Shown here one piece after another: positions 44,717 through 54,735 of a stretch of DNA of 64,000 nucleotides. Position numbers and translations under genes: made by a program. This stretch comes from Fasciola hepatica. Taxonomy: Eukaryota; Platyhelminthes; Trematoda; Plagiorchiida; Fasciolidae. The stretch covers positions 2,652,001 to 2,716,000 of the forward strand of contig CANUEZ040000117.1 of NCBI GenBank assembly GCA_948099385.1. The letters are read 5' to 3'. The notes under the pieces are model-generated. The model saw only the letters and a list, made by a program, of their open reading frames with translations. It did not search any database and was not told where the DNA came from. The stretch's first letter is position 1. Every line of letters begins with the position of its first letter.

Positions 44717-45880
44717 ATGATAAAGTCACGAGTGATGCGTTCGCTAATGTCATTATCTATCATCATCTATAGTCAGAAGGACGGAGTTGCAATGGGATCA
44801 CCTTTGGGGCCCCTATTTGCCGATATTTTCATGGCAAAACTTGAAAATAATCAACTTGAACCCATAATCCGAGATTTTACCTTGTACAAACTATACGTAG
44901 ACGACGTCATATGTGTGCTAGATACCAATCTGGACACAAATGTGCTTCTTAACAATTTCAGTGCTGCCCATCCCAATGTTCAATTTACTTTGGAAGAAGA
45001 AAAGGACAATAGTCTATCGTATTTAGACGTTTGCATAAACCGTCGGAATGATTTTTCCGTCCAGTTATCAGTGCGCAGAAAAGCTACATGGAACGGACAA
45101 TACATCCATTTTCACAGCTTTGTGCCCCTCAAAATGAAGAGGAATCTAATACGTTGCTTAGTTAACAGAGCGAGAAAAATCTGCTCCGAAGACACAATAA
45201 GAAATGAACTCGTTTTTCTGCGGAGTGTTTTCTTAAATAACGGCTATCCTGAACGGTTTATTGACAAGACGATGCAAGAAAATGAAGGGAAATCAAAGGA
45301 GATAGGAGCCGCCAAGAAGATACTATATGCGCGTTTACCGTTCAAAGGCGACACGGAAGCCGAAATTATTCAACGAAGATTATCAGGAGTTATCAACAAA
45401 ACATTCTACGCTGCACAGTTGCAAATCCTGTTCGTTTCCAAACCGACAGTGTGTTTTCGATTGAAGGACATAGTGCCGAATTCTGCAACCTCGTTTTGTG
45501 TGTATTCCTTCACCTGTTCCTGTGGAACTAGGTACATTGGTCGCACGACTCGGCGCTTATCCGAACGCGTTCGCGAACACCACCCGGCCTGGCTGAACAC
45601 GGGAGCAATTAAGACAATTACGAGTGCGGTGTGCTCACACCTTGTTGAATCAAACCACTCAGTCGAGGTGATAAACGCTTTTCGCACCATTTTCAAAGTC
45701 CGAGGAAAGCAATCAAGACTTGTCAAGTGTCGCATCTTAGCCACAGCCGAAGCCGTGAGCATTCGTCTCTACAATCCTCCCCTGTGCGCTCAGAAACAAT
45801 TTGTGCAAGCACTTAAGCTTCCGTGGCCCACGTCATGGTCCCGAACACATGTGCAACCACTTGAACATTCCACACTGTGA
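44717..45880 (+). CDS. Penelope-like element ORF, 5'-truncated (RT and GIY-YIG)
   Basis: An open frame of 387 codons encodes the C-terminal part of a Penelope-like retroelement protein. DGVAMGSPLGP (residues 22-32) and FADIFM are the RT fingers/palm motif, followed by the catalytic YVDD (residues 60-63, 44894-44905), SLSYLDV and the thumb-like TWNGQYIHFHSF and PLKMKRNLIRCL. The GIY-YIG endonuclease follows: the GIY part reads CVYSF (Tyr 263) and the YIG part is intact (residues 273-275). Arg-rich GRTTRRLSERVREH comes next and the catalytic Glu is in TAEAVSIR (residue 345). The product would reverse transcribe at an endonuclease-cut DNA end. The whole N-terminus and first RT motifs are missing; the first about 18 residues do not match the family, so the ATG at 44717 is not a real start. 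No internal stop or frameshift exists, unlike other relics here. Confidence 0.88.
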   Translation: MIKSRVMRSLMSLSIIIYSQKDGVAMGSPLGPLFADIFMAKLENNQLEPIIRDFTLYKLYVDDVICVLDTNLDTNVLLNNFSAAHPNVQFTLEEEKDNSLSYLDVCINRRNDFSVQLSVRRKATWNGQYIHFHSFVPLKMKRNLIRCLVNRARKICSEDTIRNELVFLRSVFLNNGYPERFIDKTMQENEGKSKEIGAAKKILYARLPFKGDTEAEIIQRRLSGVINKTFYAAQLQILFVSKPTVCFRLKDIVPNSATSFCVYSFTCSCGTRYIGRTTRRLSERVREHHPAWLNTGAIKTITSAVCSHLVESNHSVEVINAFRTIFKVRGKQSRLVKCRILATAEAVSIRLYNPPLCAQKQFVQALKLPWPTSWSRTHVQPLEHSTL

Positions 45881-46050
45881 TCAATTTCACATGCACACAC
45901 GCACGTGCAGAGACAGATTTGGATTGCCATTGTCCATTCTTATTTTGAGTCATATATATTGTCATGTATTGGTATGAGTACGAATAACTGAAAACGAGCT
46001 TGTTCGCCACGTTGTTTATTCTCAAAATGTCATTATACATAGAAATCGTG
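44756..46050 (+). mobile_element. Penelope-like retroelement, 5'-truncated copy
   Basis: Similarity starts abruptly within the RT domain (about 44765). 5' truncation is usual for target-primed elements, and the uninterrupted 3' coding half suggests relatively recent insertion. After the stop at 45878-45880 comes a 3' untranslated stretch of uncertain length, CA-rich at first (45887-45910). The right end is not defined, because no target-site duplication was recognised. Full-length Penelope elements carry the same RT then GIY-YIG order, so this copy has lost the 5' half. Proximity to the inverted tail-like fragment at 44494-44641 may reflect a rearranged insertion. Confidence 0.75.
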
Positions 46051-49000
46051 AACATATTGAATTTGTTTGTATCAAACAGAAATATCGGGTAGGTAAATTC
46101 AATGTATATTTATGTTCATTCACTCGGAGCTTGTTTACGTCCACATTCAACAGACGTCACTATCTTTTGCATGTATATCTTTTCCGGGAAGGCAAACGAG
46201 AAATCATGACACGGATTTGAGCAAATAAACTCAAAAGCAAACATCTGGCACAAAGAAGCAATCAAATCCAGAAAACTCGGCTGAACCACACAAGTTGAAT
46301 TCAGCCCACTTTTGCTGCTTGATCATAAACACCACAACACGCAAACCGATCTCTAGGGTACCGAAAGGGCTATCGATCGCCTTTGTGTCTGAAAACGTAT
46401 GATATGGGCATACACGTATCCCGGTTACATCGAGTCGCACACAAAGAAACAACCAATGACTTTATTTTCAATAAGCCTCATCTCATTTCCACTCGATTTG
46501 AAAGTTCAGACACTGGTGACAGAGTTCAAACTAAATTCTTGTCGCCATACTTATCTTCGCTTAGCCCTATGATTCAGTGTTTCTCCCGACCTAAAACTTG
46601 TCATCTCCAAAATGGTTGAAAAAGCCCTGGTGAAATGATTTTCGCCGCGTTCTAGAAAAAAGAAGGAAATGTACAGCGGGTCAGCTATAAACAATATGAA
46701 AGCGATCAACGTATCTCACAGAGCGAGGCCGTCCCGAAAGTTAAATGCAATTTTAAGTAGATGGATACATTGCACAGTTTACCATGTGAGCCGCAGTAGA
46801 AAGTTGGAAAATTTCCTACCATAGAAGGTAGAGTTCAATTGATTTACTCCCCATATTGCTGCGTGATTTGGCCTTCAAGTTCTCCCTCATTCACTCCTAT
46901 TCTATGATATCAGTAGGGTCAGCATACAGCTTTATTACAAGAGTCAGCTGAGCTTTCAGAGTAGAGCAACAACTTTGATCCTGAGATTAGCAGTGAAGAA
47001 AAGTCGGATTTGGTCGTAACATGTGGAACATTTCTCAACTCCGATCGCAAAGCGATGATTCTGGAAGCAGGGCCAATCTGAATAAATGACGTAGACACTT
47101 TGCCCAGAAGTTGTTTGGATGAAATTGGCAGCGCACAACTGCGTCCAAAATATATCCCCTAAATCATAAACCTACGTGTGTAACAGAAAATTGCACACTT
47201 ACCAATGAAGTCCGGTGAAGAATTTCGACATCAGCTACTTCACAGATTGAAAGCTTTTTCCCATTTTTAGTAGAGCGCGAAAGAATATGGAACAGACTTC
47301 TTGACATAGAATCCATGGAAGCGTTTAAGGGGTATATGCCTGAAGTTACGTGTGCACGAAAATCATCCCATGGATTTGAAATTACAGGTCTCTGGGTTTG
47401 TCTGCTAAAGTAAAAAACGCCTCGTCTACTAGACAAAAGATTTGTGAATATAACTGATTTACTTTAGTATTGCACCGATTAAAATAGAGTGAAACCACAA
47501 ATGAAGTATATGAGCATAGTGTAACAAGGATAATAAGACGGGGTAAGATATTTGTATTCCAAAGGCTAAAATCGTCAAGTCATGGGACACATACAATCGG
47601 TTATATAGGCCCATTTCCAGACTGCGCGGTACCAAAATTGCTATTGCAGCTGCTTCAGCGTTTCGGTTGCGCTCTGGCCAGTTGCCCGTGACCGATAGCT
47701 TGCTTCTCTTGGGCGTCATTTTTATTCTGTTGGTCCGATTGTCTCAGTTGACGGCTTGATTGGCAGCCCCTCTTCTGGGCTATCCTGCTGGTCGCCGGAT
47801 ATCCCGCTGATTTCTCTCTGGTACTCCATATGCCTCCATTTGTCTGCCTCGGGAAGCCTCAGACATACTCACCGTCTGTTCTCTTGTCTGTGGCCCTCGT
47901 TTGCCTTGATATTCACGTCGTTTTCTTGCCCCAGCATTCCCCTTTACAATGACACCTGTTGTTCTGGTCTATCGATGGAGCACCAAGCAGTACATCGGAA
48001 TCAAATAAAACCGATGTTTGCCAGGTTTTCCAACCTAAGTTTGCATTACTTTTCGAAAAACTATTCCTCTTGATATGGTCGGAAAAAAATTCAGGACATT
48101 TGTACTGATTAACAACAAACATTTTGCATGATATGGACTCCGCTGTTGTGCGATCAGCTGTTTACTTCCGCATAGCAAAATATAGCTGGAAACGTGGAGC
48201 ACCGATACGATTAACGGTAGTGCCTGTATGACGAAAGCTGAGCCGTTGGTTGCGTCACACGTGCCACAAATCAGAAAACAGAAAATGTCACGATAACGTC
48301 CAAGTACACGTCATTCGTAAACATATTTGTTACTATTACGCAAATAAGGCACAAAGATCAAAGATGACCGCTTCGAGGATTCGTATGTGCCCAAGCGAAA
48401 CCATATTCGTAACTGCCTGCAATTTATGTGGGAATAATTGGTGCAAGCGAGAGTGAAAGGCGCCGGGTAGACAGTCATTTTTAATCAACAACCTCTGTGT
48501 GGCTTAGTCAGGAGAAGAAAGTAGCGCTAAGCACGTTGACAAAACAAACAGAAGGTGAAATAGAACCAAGTCTGGACTTCGTTCGTAGGTTTCAGTCGGA
48601 GTGACATATACTTACAGCTTGTATTACCCGAATAATGAAGGTATCACACTAATACGATAAACGGTGAAAATTTTCTCAAGAAAGCAAATTTTCCGGAAGA
48701 GAATGCTGAAAACATACCTTTACTCAGTCCGGCTTTGAACACAGGGCTAGGACTATTGACTGTAGACTGATTATCGAGATGAATGCGTGCTGAAGATAAG
48801 ACTGACTCATCAACTAACGTCGTCCAGTTTAATATGTGTGAGATCCACTTACGTAAAGTGGTCCCCGAGTGATTTCGTTGGCGCTTGTCTTCTGAAAACG
48901 GTACGGTTTCGATATTTGGGCCATGTAGTTCTCAGATATACTTATCTGATATGTGGTGGCGGCCTCGAACGTAGACCATGAAGTTCTGCTTTCAAATGTG

Positions 49001-49660
49001 TCCGCTGAAACACGTGAAATTACACCATCAGTTGCTTTAGAATAAATGCCTTTTCGTCCCAGGAGTAGTGTGTCAATAATATGTGCATAGTCGGTGACAT
49101 TAGTTTTATATTTTGAATCGAAACCTAATAAATTATACATTATTTTCAGCCTAACAATATAATATGATACAACCACTAGAATCGATAAGATTTTCACGGC
49201 TTCGGAGATCCTGGAATATTGACAATCATGTGTCAATTTTTTCAGAATAAACCAAGGAGGCTTCGCAATTCTTTAAAAATAAGTCACCGTTATCATGGCC
49301 CATCCTTGATTTCCAGGTTTTCTGTTCGCGCACATGGGGGGTCAGTAAGTGGTGCAAATTGACCTGGATTGTTTAAATGTCATAAATAGAAACAGATGAT
49401 ATCACGTATGAACTAATTCAAAAAGTACATTACGATCTGAACACTGATTGCGCGAACATAAGTCAAGCGATTCAGGTCTGCCACTCCCCATATTGTCTTG
49501 TCCTATTTACTAAAATTGTGTAGTTCTAGGAACTGCTCATAACGGACTGAAACCTACATGGAAAACCTGAGGAAATCGAAGCTCGACAAAAAACCATCTC
49601 AGTTTAGTCACTTTAGTCTACAGTTGGATCCCACACGCACACACACATGCGCATATATAT
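46051..49660. other. No recognisable gene
   Basis: The stretch 47640-48000 stands out: it is GC-richer, with a strong purine bias on the minus strand. ORFs there (47459-47719 minus, 47756-48073 plus) have no known domain. The minus-strand ORF 48829-49236 (135 codons) is probably chance. A short CA array with an AT tail sits at 49629-49662, at the outer edge of repeat copy 2. Confidence 0.5.
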
Positions 49661-50198
49661 AGAGGTATGGGTCCAGCATTAGTCGAAAATATTATGTCGA
49701 TTTGTGTTGATAAGCGTTTGGACTCCACATACCCGAGTTGAAACTCTCTCAGTGAACATGCACCCTAAGTATACTGAATCAAATGATCACTTGTCGATAT
49801 ATATGCACCAGAACCTAGTCAACAATGAACAAACATGTCAGTGGTCCCGATATCGTGTTCAAGTTACTCAAAGTAATACCCAGGATTTGCATCCTAAGAT
49901 TACGCAAATGATTTCTCACCACATATGATTTCACAGGAAATAAAATAATGCAATAGGAAATATGCAAAAAACACAAATCTGTGCAACCGGCAAACCGACG
50001 TTGGCCATAAGGGGTTTACTCGGTGACCGCATTCCCTTGTTCGGAACACCCATCTAACGTCCGCGTGCAATCATGTAATGGTCTCCACAATCATGAATAT
50101 TAGAAAACCGTTCTAGGTACGAAAACTTGGTGGTTCACTTCCGGCAGATAGGCCAAATTTTACGGAAACGAAGTGTTACCTTGGGCGATCATTATTAG

Positions 50199-50504
50199 GC
50201 ACGATGGATTCATATATTTATATTGATTTTGTAAACTCTGATCATTGAGTCCATCCCACTTTTCATATCACTATAAGGATGATGTTTTCATCAGTCAAAC
50301 CAAATGACTACATGTCCAAAACCGTCAACGGTTCCGTGTAGTTAAGTTGGAATCATGCATGCGGTATTAAACCACGGCTGACATCAGTGTACATCTATTA
50401 ATCCGTTATGGGGCTGGTATGCAAATGCTTGTTTATGTTTAAGAACTGTACGGAAATTTCATTCGATATATTGCAAATGTTCACACTGCATATGCTTCTT
50501 AGAA
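50199..50504. other. 306-base insertion specific to repeat copy 2
   Basis: In copy 1, ATCATTATCAG runs directly into TAGGGAAATGCGG (near 24140-24160, minus). In copy 2, ATCATTATTAG (ending 50198) and GTAGGTAAATGCGAC (from 50507) are separated by about 306 bases absent from copy 1. The inserted DNA shows no tRNA boxes, poly(A) end or clear terminal repeats. It could be a small non-autonomous element or, equally, a deletion in copy 1. Confidence 0.6.
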
Positions 50505-52429
50505 CAGTAGGTAAATGCGACAATGAATACAATAAAATGCATTACTGTCGAGTACAAGCAGTAACGGTGTATGACACAACCCAGTTGATACAAGCAAGCA
50601 AGGTTATGTTGTAGCCGAAATGGTTTCCACTCGGCAACACTGAAAAGGGAAAACCAGTGGGTAGGAATCATACCAGATGTGTGTGAGAAGACTTCTTAGT
50701 TCAAGCAACATTGGTAACCCTCCGCTTCGATGACAACTGTGGTCTGCGCGAGTGAAATGTGTCAGAGATGGCTTCCAATGCAATGTTGTCGCCCATTAAG
50801 GTATACTACTCAACCTCACTATACAGATCAAAAGCTATGCGACTAAACATTATTCCGATAATACCATTTGATCAGTGTTATCTCAAACAATTTCGAAATG
50901 TCCACTTTAGATGACATGATTCAAGGAATACACTTAGGAGTAATACGAAGATGAATTAAGTGGTGTCGATGTGTAGGTACTGTACTTGAGCGAAAACAGA
51001 TTCTGGGTATAATCAAAAACCGATTAGCCATGTAATATTTCACGTTATCCCACATCATTGGTAAAAAGATGTAATATCAGAATGAGAACCGGTGAAGAAA
51101 GACCAACACATCATACTTAGATATTGTTGTAACCTGGATTCTAATCAAAATACCTCGCACGCTGGGAAGAGATTCAAGTGAAACAAGGAGATGTAAAGCC
51201 GGCGTTACACACCCAAAACAGGTGGTGGTATGTTACAATAATTGACGAACTCCGATTACATTGCGGATTGTTTTTGTCCATCTGTTCACGTTATTCGATT
51301 AATGATGAGACCTTAGAGCACACTACAACTTGAATGGTGATAATATTTTGGACTTACTTTATTCAGTAGATCACTGTGTCCCAAAATCCGTTGTTAGTTG
51401 ATAGGGGTTGCCATATATCCTGTTCAACGTTGATTCGGGGGTTGGGCGTGTTACCCACATCCAAATCAATCTAGATTCGACTGCGGTGAAAATGTGAGCA
51501 ATGTTCTTCAGTATGGAGAGAAGTTCTTCCATAAAACCAACCCGAATGGGAGTGATGCGCGATTGCACATACCATTGTTGGCTAGATATCTTGTTTCCAT
51601 GGATATATAGCCACTAGTCGACTGATTCAAACGACTTATTCTCATGGGAATTTCGACAAGGCCTATACCGTTTTATACCTTTGTGGTGAGCGCGCTGTAT
51701 TTATATGTTGTATCAAACACAATGAACACAATGAATTTTGACTCAACATACGGATCATTCATTTTAAGAAGCTCCTAATCAGCATGATACGCATTCGTAT
51801 GATATGTTCCGAAACGGACACCTTTATTAAAAATGACCTGTGTTCGTTTCTTTTCTGAATACTATGTTCTTGATTTGGATGTTGTGTTTTACGAAAACTA
51901 CCAAATTAAAATATAAAAGCCACGAATTTTCCGATTCCTCGAACTTGGGAATGAGCATTGAACTTGTTTTACGATACCTTAAGAAGGGCTCTGTCCGAGA
52001 GCGCCACATAGTTACAAATATGGCATGCTGTTTGATCGGTAAAACCTAAGTCTTTTCCAACCGGAACATAACCAAACTATTAGGTAGTTTATGTTAGCGT
52101 AATCTTTATTAGTAAATCAGTGTTTACTGTGCTGCTGTACGACAGTTCCGACAACTTTTCAAGATACAGCCAAATGCGAACGGTAGTTTTCAAACCACAT
52201 CACAACTAACAAAGCTTTTGCCACAACGAGTATCGTTCAAAGTTGTTTGATGGATCCAGTTTGATTTGGTGTTCCGATCATAGTGAAGATTGGCTATGCT
52301 AACTAGATTCATCACATATTAAAGCATGCTCGTTGTCTTTAGAATAACGCACAGGAATATATTTATCTGCTAGGAGCCCTTATTTGCCACTCATTTTCCA
52401 AATATAAAACGAAACAGGCGTTCACCTGT

Positions 52430-52661
52430 CGACATCATAATAGGGATTTCTTTTACTTCCGTACACTTTATTTAAATGTTTTTTAACACTCTGATGGTAC
52501 AACAATTCATGAGAATAATCGCTACGAACTGTAGACTCCACATTTTGGTGATAACTGACAGGCGGTTGAAGACGCATTCGAACCATGGACAGAAAGGACT
52601 GAAGTCCCCCGTGGTGGTAGGTCAACCGTGGACGGGCAAACACTGATATGATGTGAGCCAC
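52430..52661 (-). pseudogene. Conserved-frame ORF relic inside repeat copy 2
   Basis: The frame reads AHIISVFARPRLTYHHGG, LQSFLSMVRMRLQPPVSY and YHQSVKKHLNKVYGSK, then stops. Copy 1 (about 22510-22720, plus) reads SAFDRQWLTHQHGRVK, LLSKVRTHLQSLVSY and YQHNVKKYLNKLYRNK in the same register, with one stop in the middle. Substitutions between the two are largely conservative (K/R, Y/F, I/V types), which suggests a former protein. The family is not recognised. A basic, helix-like composition would suit a nucleic-acid binding role, but that is a guess. Confidence 0.45.
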
Positions 52662-53259
52662 TTGAGGCTGTGATTTCTGACGTTTTATGAAAAAAAAACT
52701 TCTTGTATACCTTGAATTCGTAGTATAGTGGCTGGTTTATGCTACCTGAAAATAACTACTAGTATTTTTTGGCCAAAACAACAACGATAACTTCATTTGG
52801 CAATCACACCGAAAAAAGCAGTCTCGGTTCTCCAAAAAACTTTTGTTTCAGTAGGTATATTGTTCCTGTGTCAAAATAAAATGTAAAAATGATTATTTAT
52901 GCTCATCTATATCTCTGACGGATTATCGGTTATCCTCTGAACATTTTTAATTCATTCAAAGCACAGGAAAAAACGAATTCCCTCCGGTGCATGGTGTTAT
53001 TGTCGGATGTGAATTTGAACGGATTTACTCGGTAATTGGTAGAACAATGAGACCAAATTTGAATTCTTGTTCATCGCAGATATTATGAGCATTGAAGCTG
53101 CAGTATTCTTCATTTGTTCCCCACCCACAGTGGTTAGTGACAGAGGTCGCGTCGCGACCTAACCGAGTAATTTTCATATTTTTGTTTTACCTGTGGGAAC
53201 CCGAGCCAAAGTTGTGACAGGGGAAAGATTGGTAGCTGTTTTCGGTTCTTATAAAAACC

Positions 53260-53261
<2 letters not shown>

Positions 53262-53314
<53 letters not shown>
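53262..53314. repeat. (TA)n microsatellite
   Basis: A TA array of about 53 bases inside repeat copy 2; copy 1 has no array at the corresponding place (about 21930-21960). Confidence 0.97.
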
Positions 53315-53316
<2 letters not shown>

Positions 53317-54173
53317 CATACAATTTCAAAAAATACCCAACTTTAAGTATTTCACACATGACTAATCTGTAACCTATCTGATGGATAGAACCCCTTTTCA
53401 TCAGTCGAATTATTCCATTTAGAAACGCTTTTTGTTCTGAAATTCCTAAAGTACCCCTGTGGAATTCTGAAAATTATCTTTTGTGACCGCTATGCGAGAA
53501 TAAATACTCAGTGATCTTCCCGTTTGTATCGATCATGCGACGTGTGGACTTTGGAAAACCATGTGGATAGTCCGTCAGACGAAAAACACCGGGACGATGT
53601 TTGTCTCACAAACGTTTATCATCCTCTCACACATATAGAGCGTACCGATGGGGAACTCTAACTCGCCCGTTTCCCATCACTTCTAACCAGCAGGCTTTCT
53701 TTGAGTACTGATTAGGAAACGGAGGAATCAACCACTGTCTAGACAGGCTAATAATGATAATGATAAAAATATTGGAAAAAACTACAATTTAGAATAAACT
53801 CTGGGATCATCATCAGGTTCAGACATGGGTACATTATTCCACTCGTCGCTTCATTGTCAATAGTCTCTTTCACACAACAGTGTGAATATAAGATGGTATG
53901 TATTTTCGTGATCAGGCATCACGGAACACGAGGTTATTCGCCTTATTCAGGTGCTCCTCATCTGGGCCGTGAAAATGTTCAAACAAAATATATCTCATCA
54001 GTAATGTTTCTTGTTTTCGGTTGTAGTTTAACACTGATTACCGTGCTTACCCACTTTGAACTACGGTGAATTCTTCAATGAATTCGGATCTTACACTGTC
54101 GGTAATTTCTTGATCAACCGACCGGATGTACCTGTAGTCAGGAACATGGTTGGAAGGGGGAATATAGAAACTA

Positions 54174-54660
54174 TCACCGATGGTATAATCTTCTAAAAAT
54201 CGGTTGTATTATTCGAAAATTTGTAAGCTGCGACTGATTGAAAGATGTAAACTGTGCATAAAACTGTGCTTCGGAGTTCCAAACCGTGAGAGAAATACGA
54301 CAATTTCCGTCAGATGTGGTTGTGTGGCTATTGGCTACGTAATAAGCATCCATGTTATTCGGAGGGCTGGAATAAGAGTGACTTATCAATGCAGGTGTTT
54401 TGATTTATTCTGAATAGGACTTTTCTAAAGCGCAGTATTCTCCGGGACGATGTTGGTGCCGCTCGTCCTCTAGGAACATTTCCCTTTTGATATGCAGTCA
54501 TCTGGGTTTCAGATAAGTTATCTCTCCGGTAAACAGTGAGCACATTGGAGATAGACCGTCGAGTTTTGCATCCGAATATGACCACTTTAGCTTGTCAAAC
54601 TGTGCCATCACTTCTACGGCGTAGTTGAATCTCCGCTCTGCGAAGAGAATGAAATTGTCC
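54174..54660 (-). pseudogene. Long conserved-frame relic at the left end of the repeat
   Basis: One minus-strand frame runs from NFILFAERRFNYAVEVMAQF through KWSYSDAKLDGL, CSLFTGEIT, MFLEDERHQHRPGEY and ISHSYSS to LTVWNSEAQFYAQF and FRRLYHR. It is broken by only two stops (after KPR and after SYSE). Copy 1 shows the same reading at 20657-21105 with a one-base indel, and shares the stop after SYSE. A shared stop means it either arose before the two copies separated or is a true end of one coding unit. Beyond the final stop, the frame for FLEDYTIGDSFYIPPS follows at once. No known domain was recognised. Confidence 0.45.
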
Positions 54661-54735
54661 TATGTATATAAATAAATGAATATATACATACGTATATGTA
54701 TATATTTAACCAGGTATATTGGTGGTACATCCTGA

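Larger units (their letters stand above)
49665..54670 (-). repeat. Unidentified 4-5 kb dispersed repeat, copy 2 (inverted)
   Basis: The reverse complement is collinear with 20640-24665 throughout. From high to low coordinates it shares the FAERRFNYAVE block (about 54600-54655), the TVWNSEAQFYAQF block (about 54230-54300), the FLEDYTIGDSFYIPPS block (54140-54200), the STRRMID block (about 53540), the cysteine block (52985-53140), the NVKKHLNK block (about 52460-52490) and the non-coding end, with GTTCGGAACACCC at 50040-50052. It is about 1 kb longer than copy 1, owing to a 306-base insertion (50199-50504), the TA array at 53262-53314 and smaller indels. No terminal inverted repeat or target duplication was recognised. 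The spacer between the copies is about 25 kb of unrelated sequence. Confidence 0.85.

Noticed and set aside
48829..49236. 135-codon minus-strand ORF, with an opposing frame containing FRYLGHVV
   Set aside because: FRYLGHVV resembles the RWLGHV motif near the end of many LINEs, but nothing else of a LINE is present on either side in any frame, so it is taken as chance.
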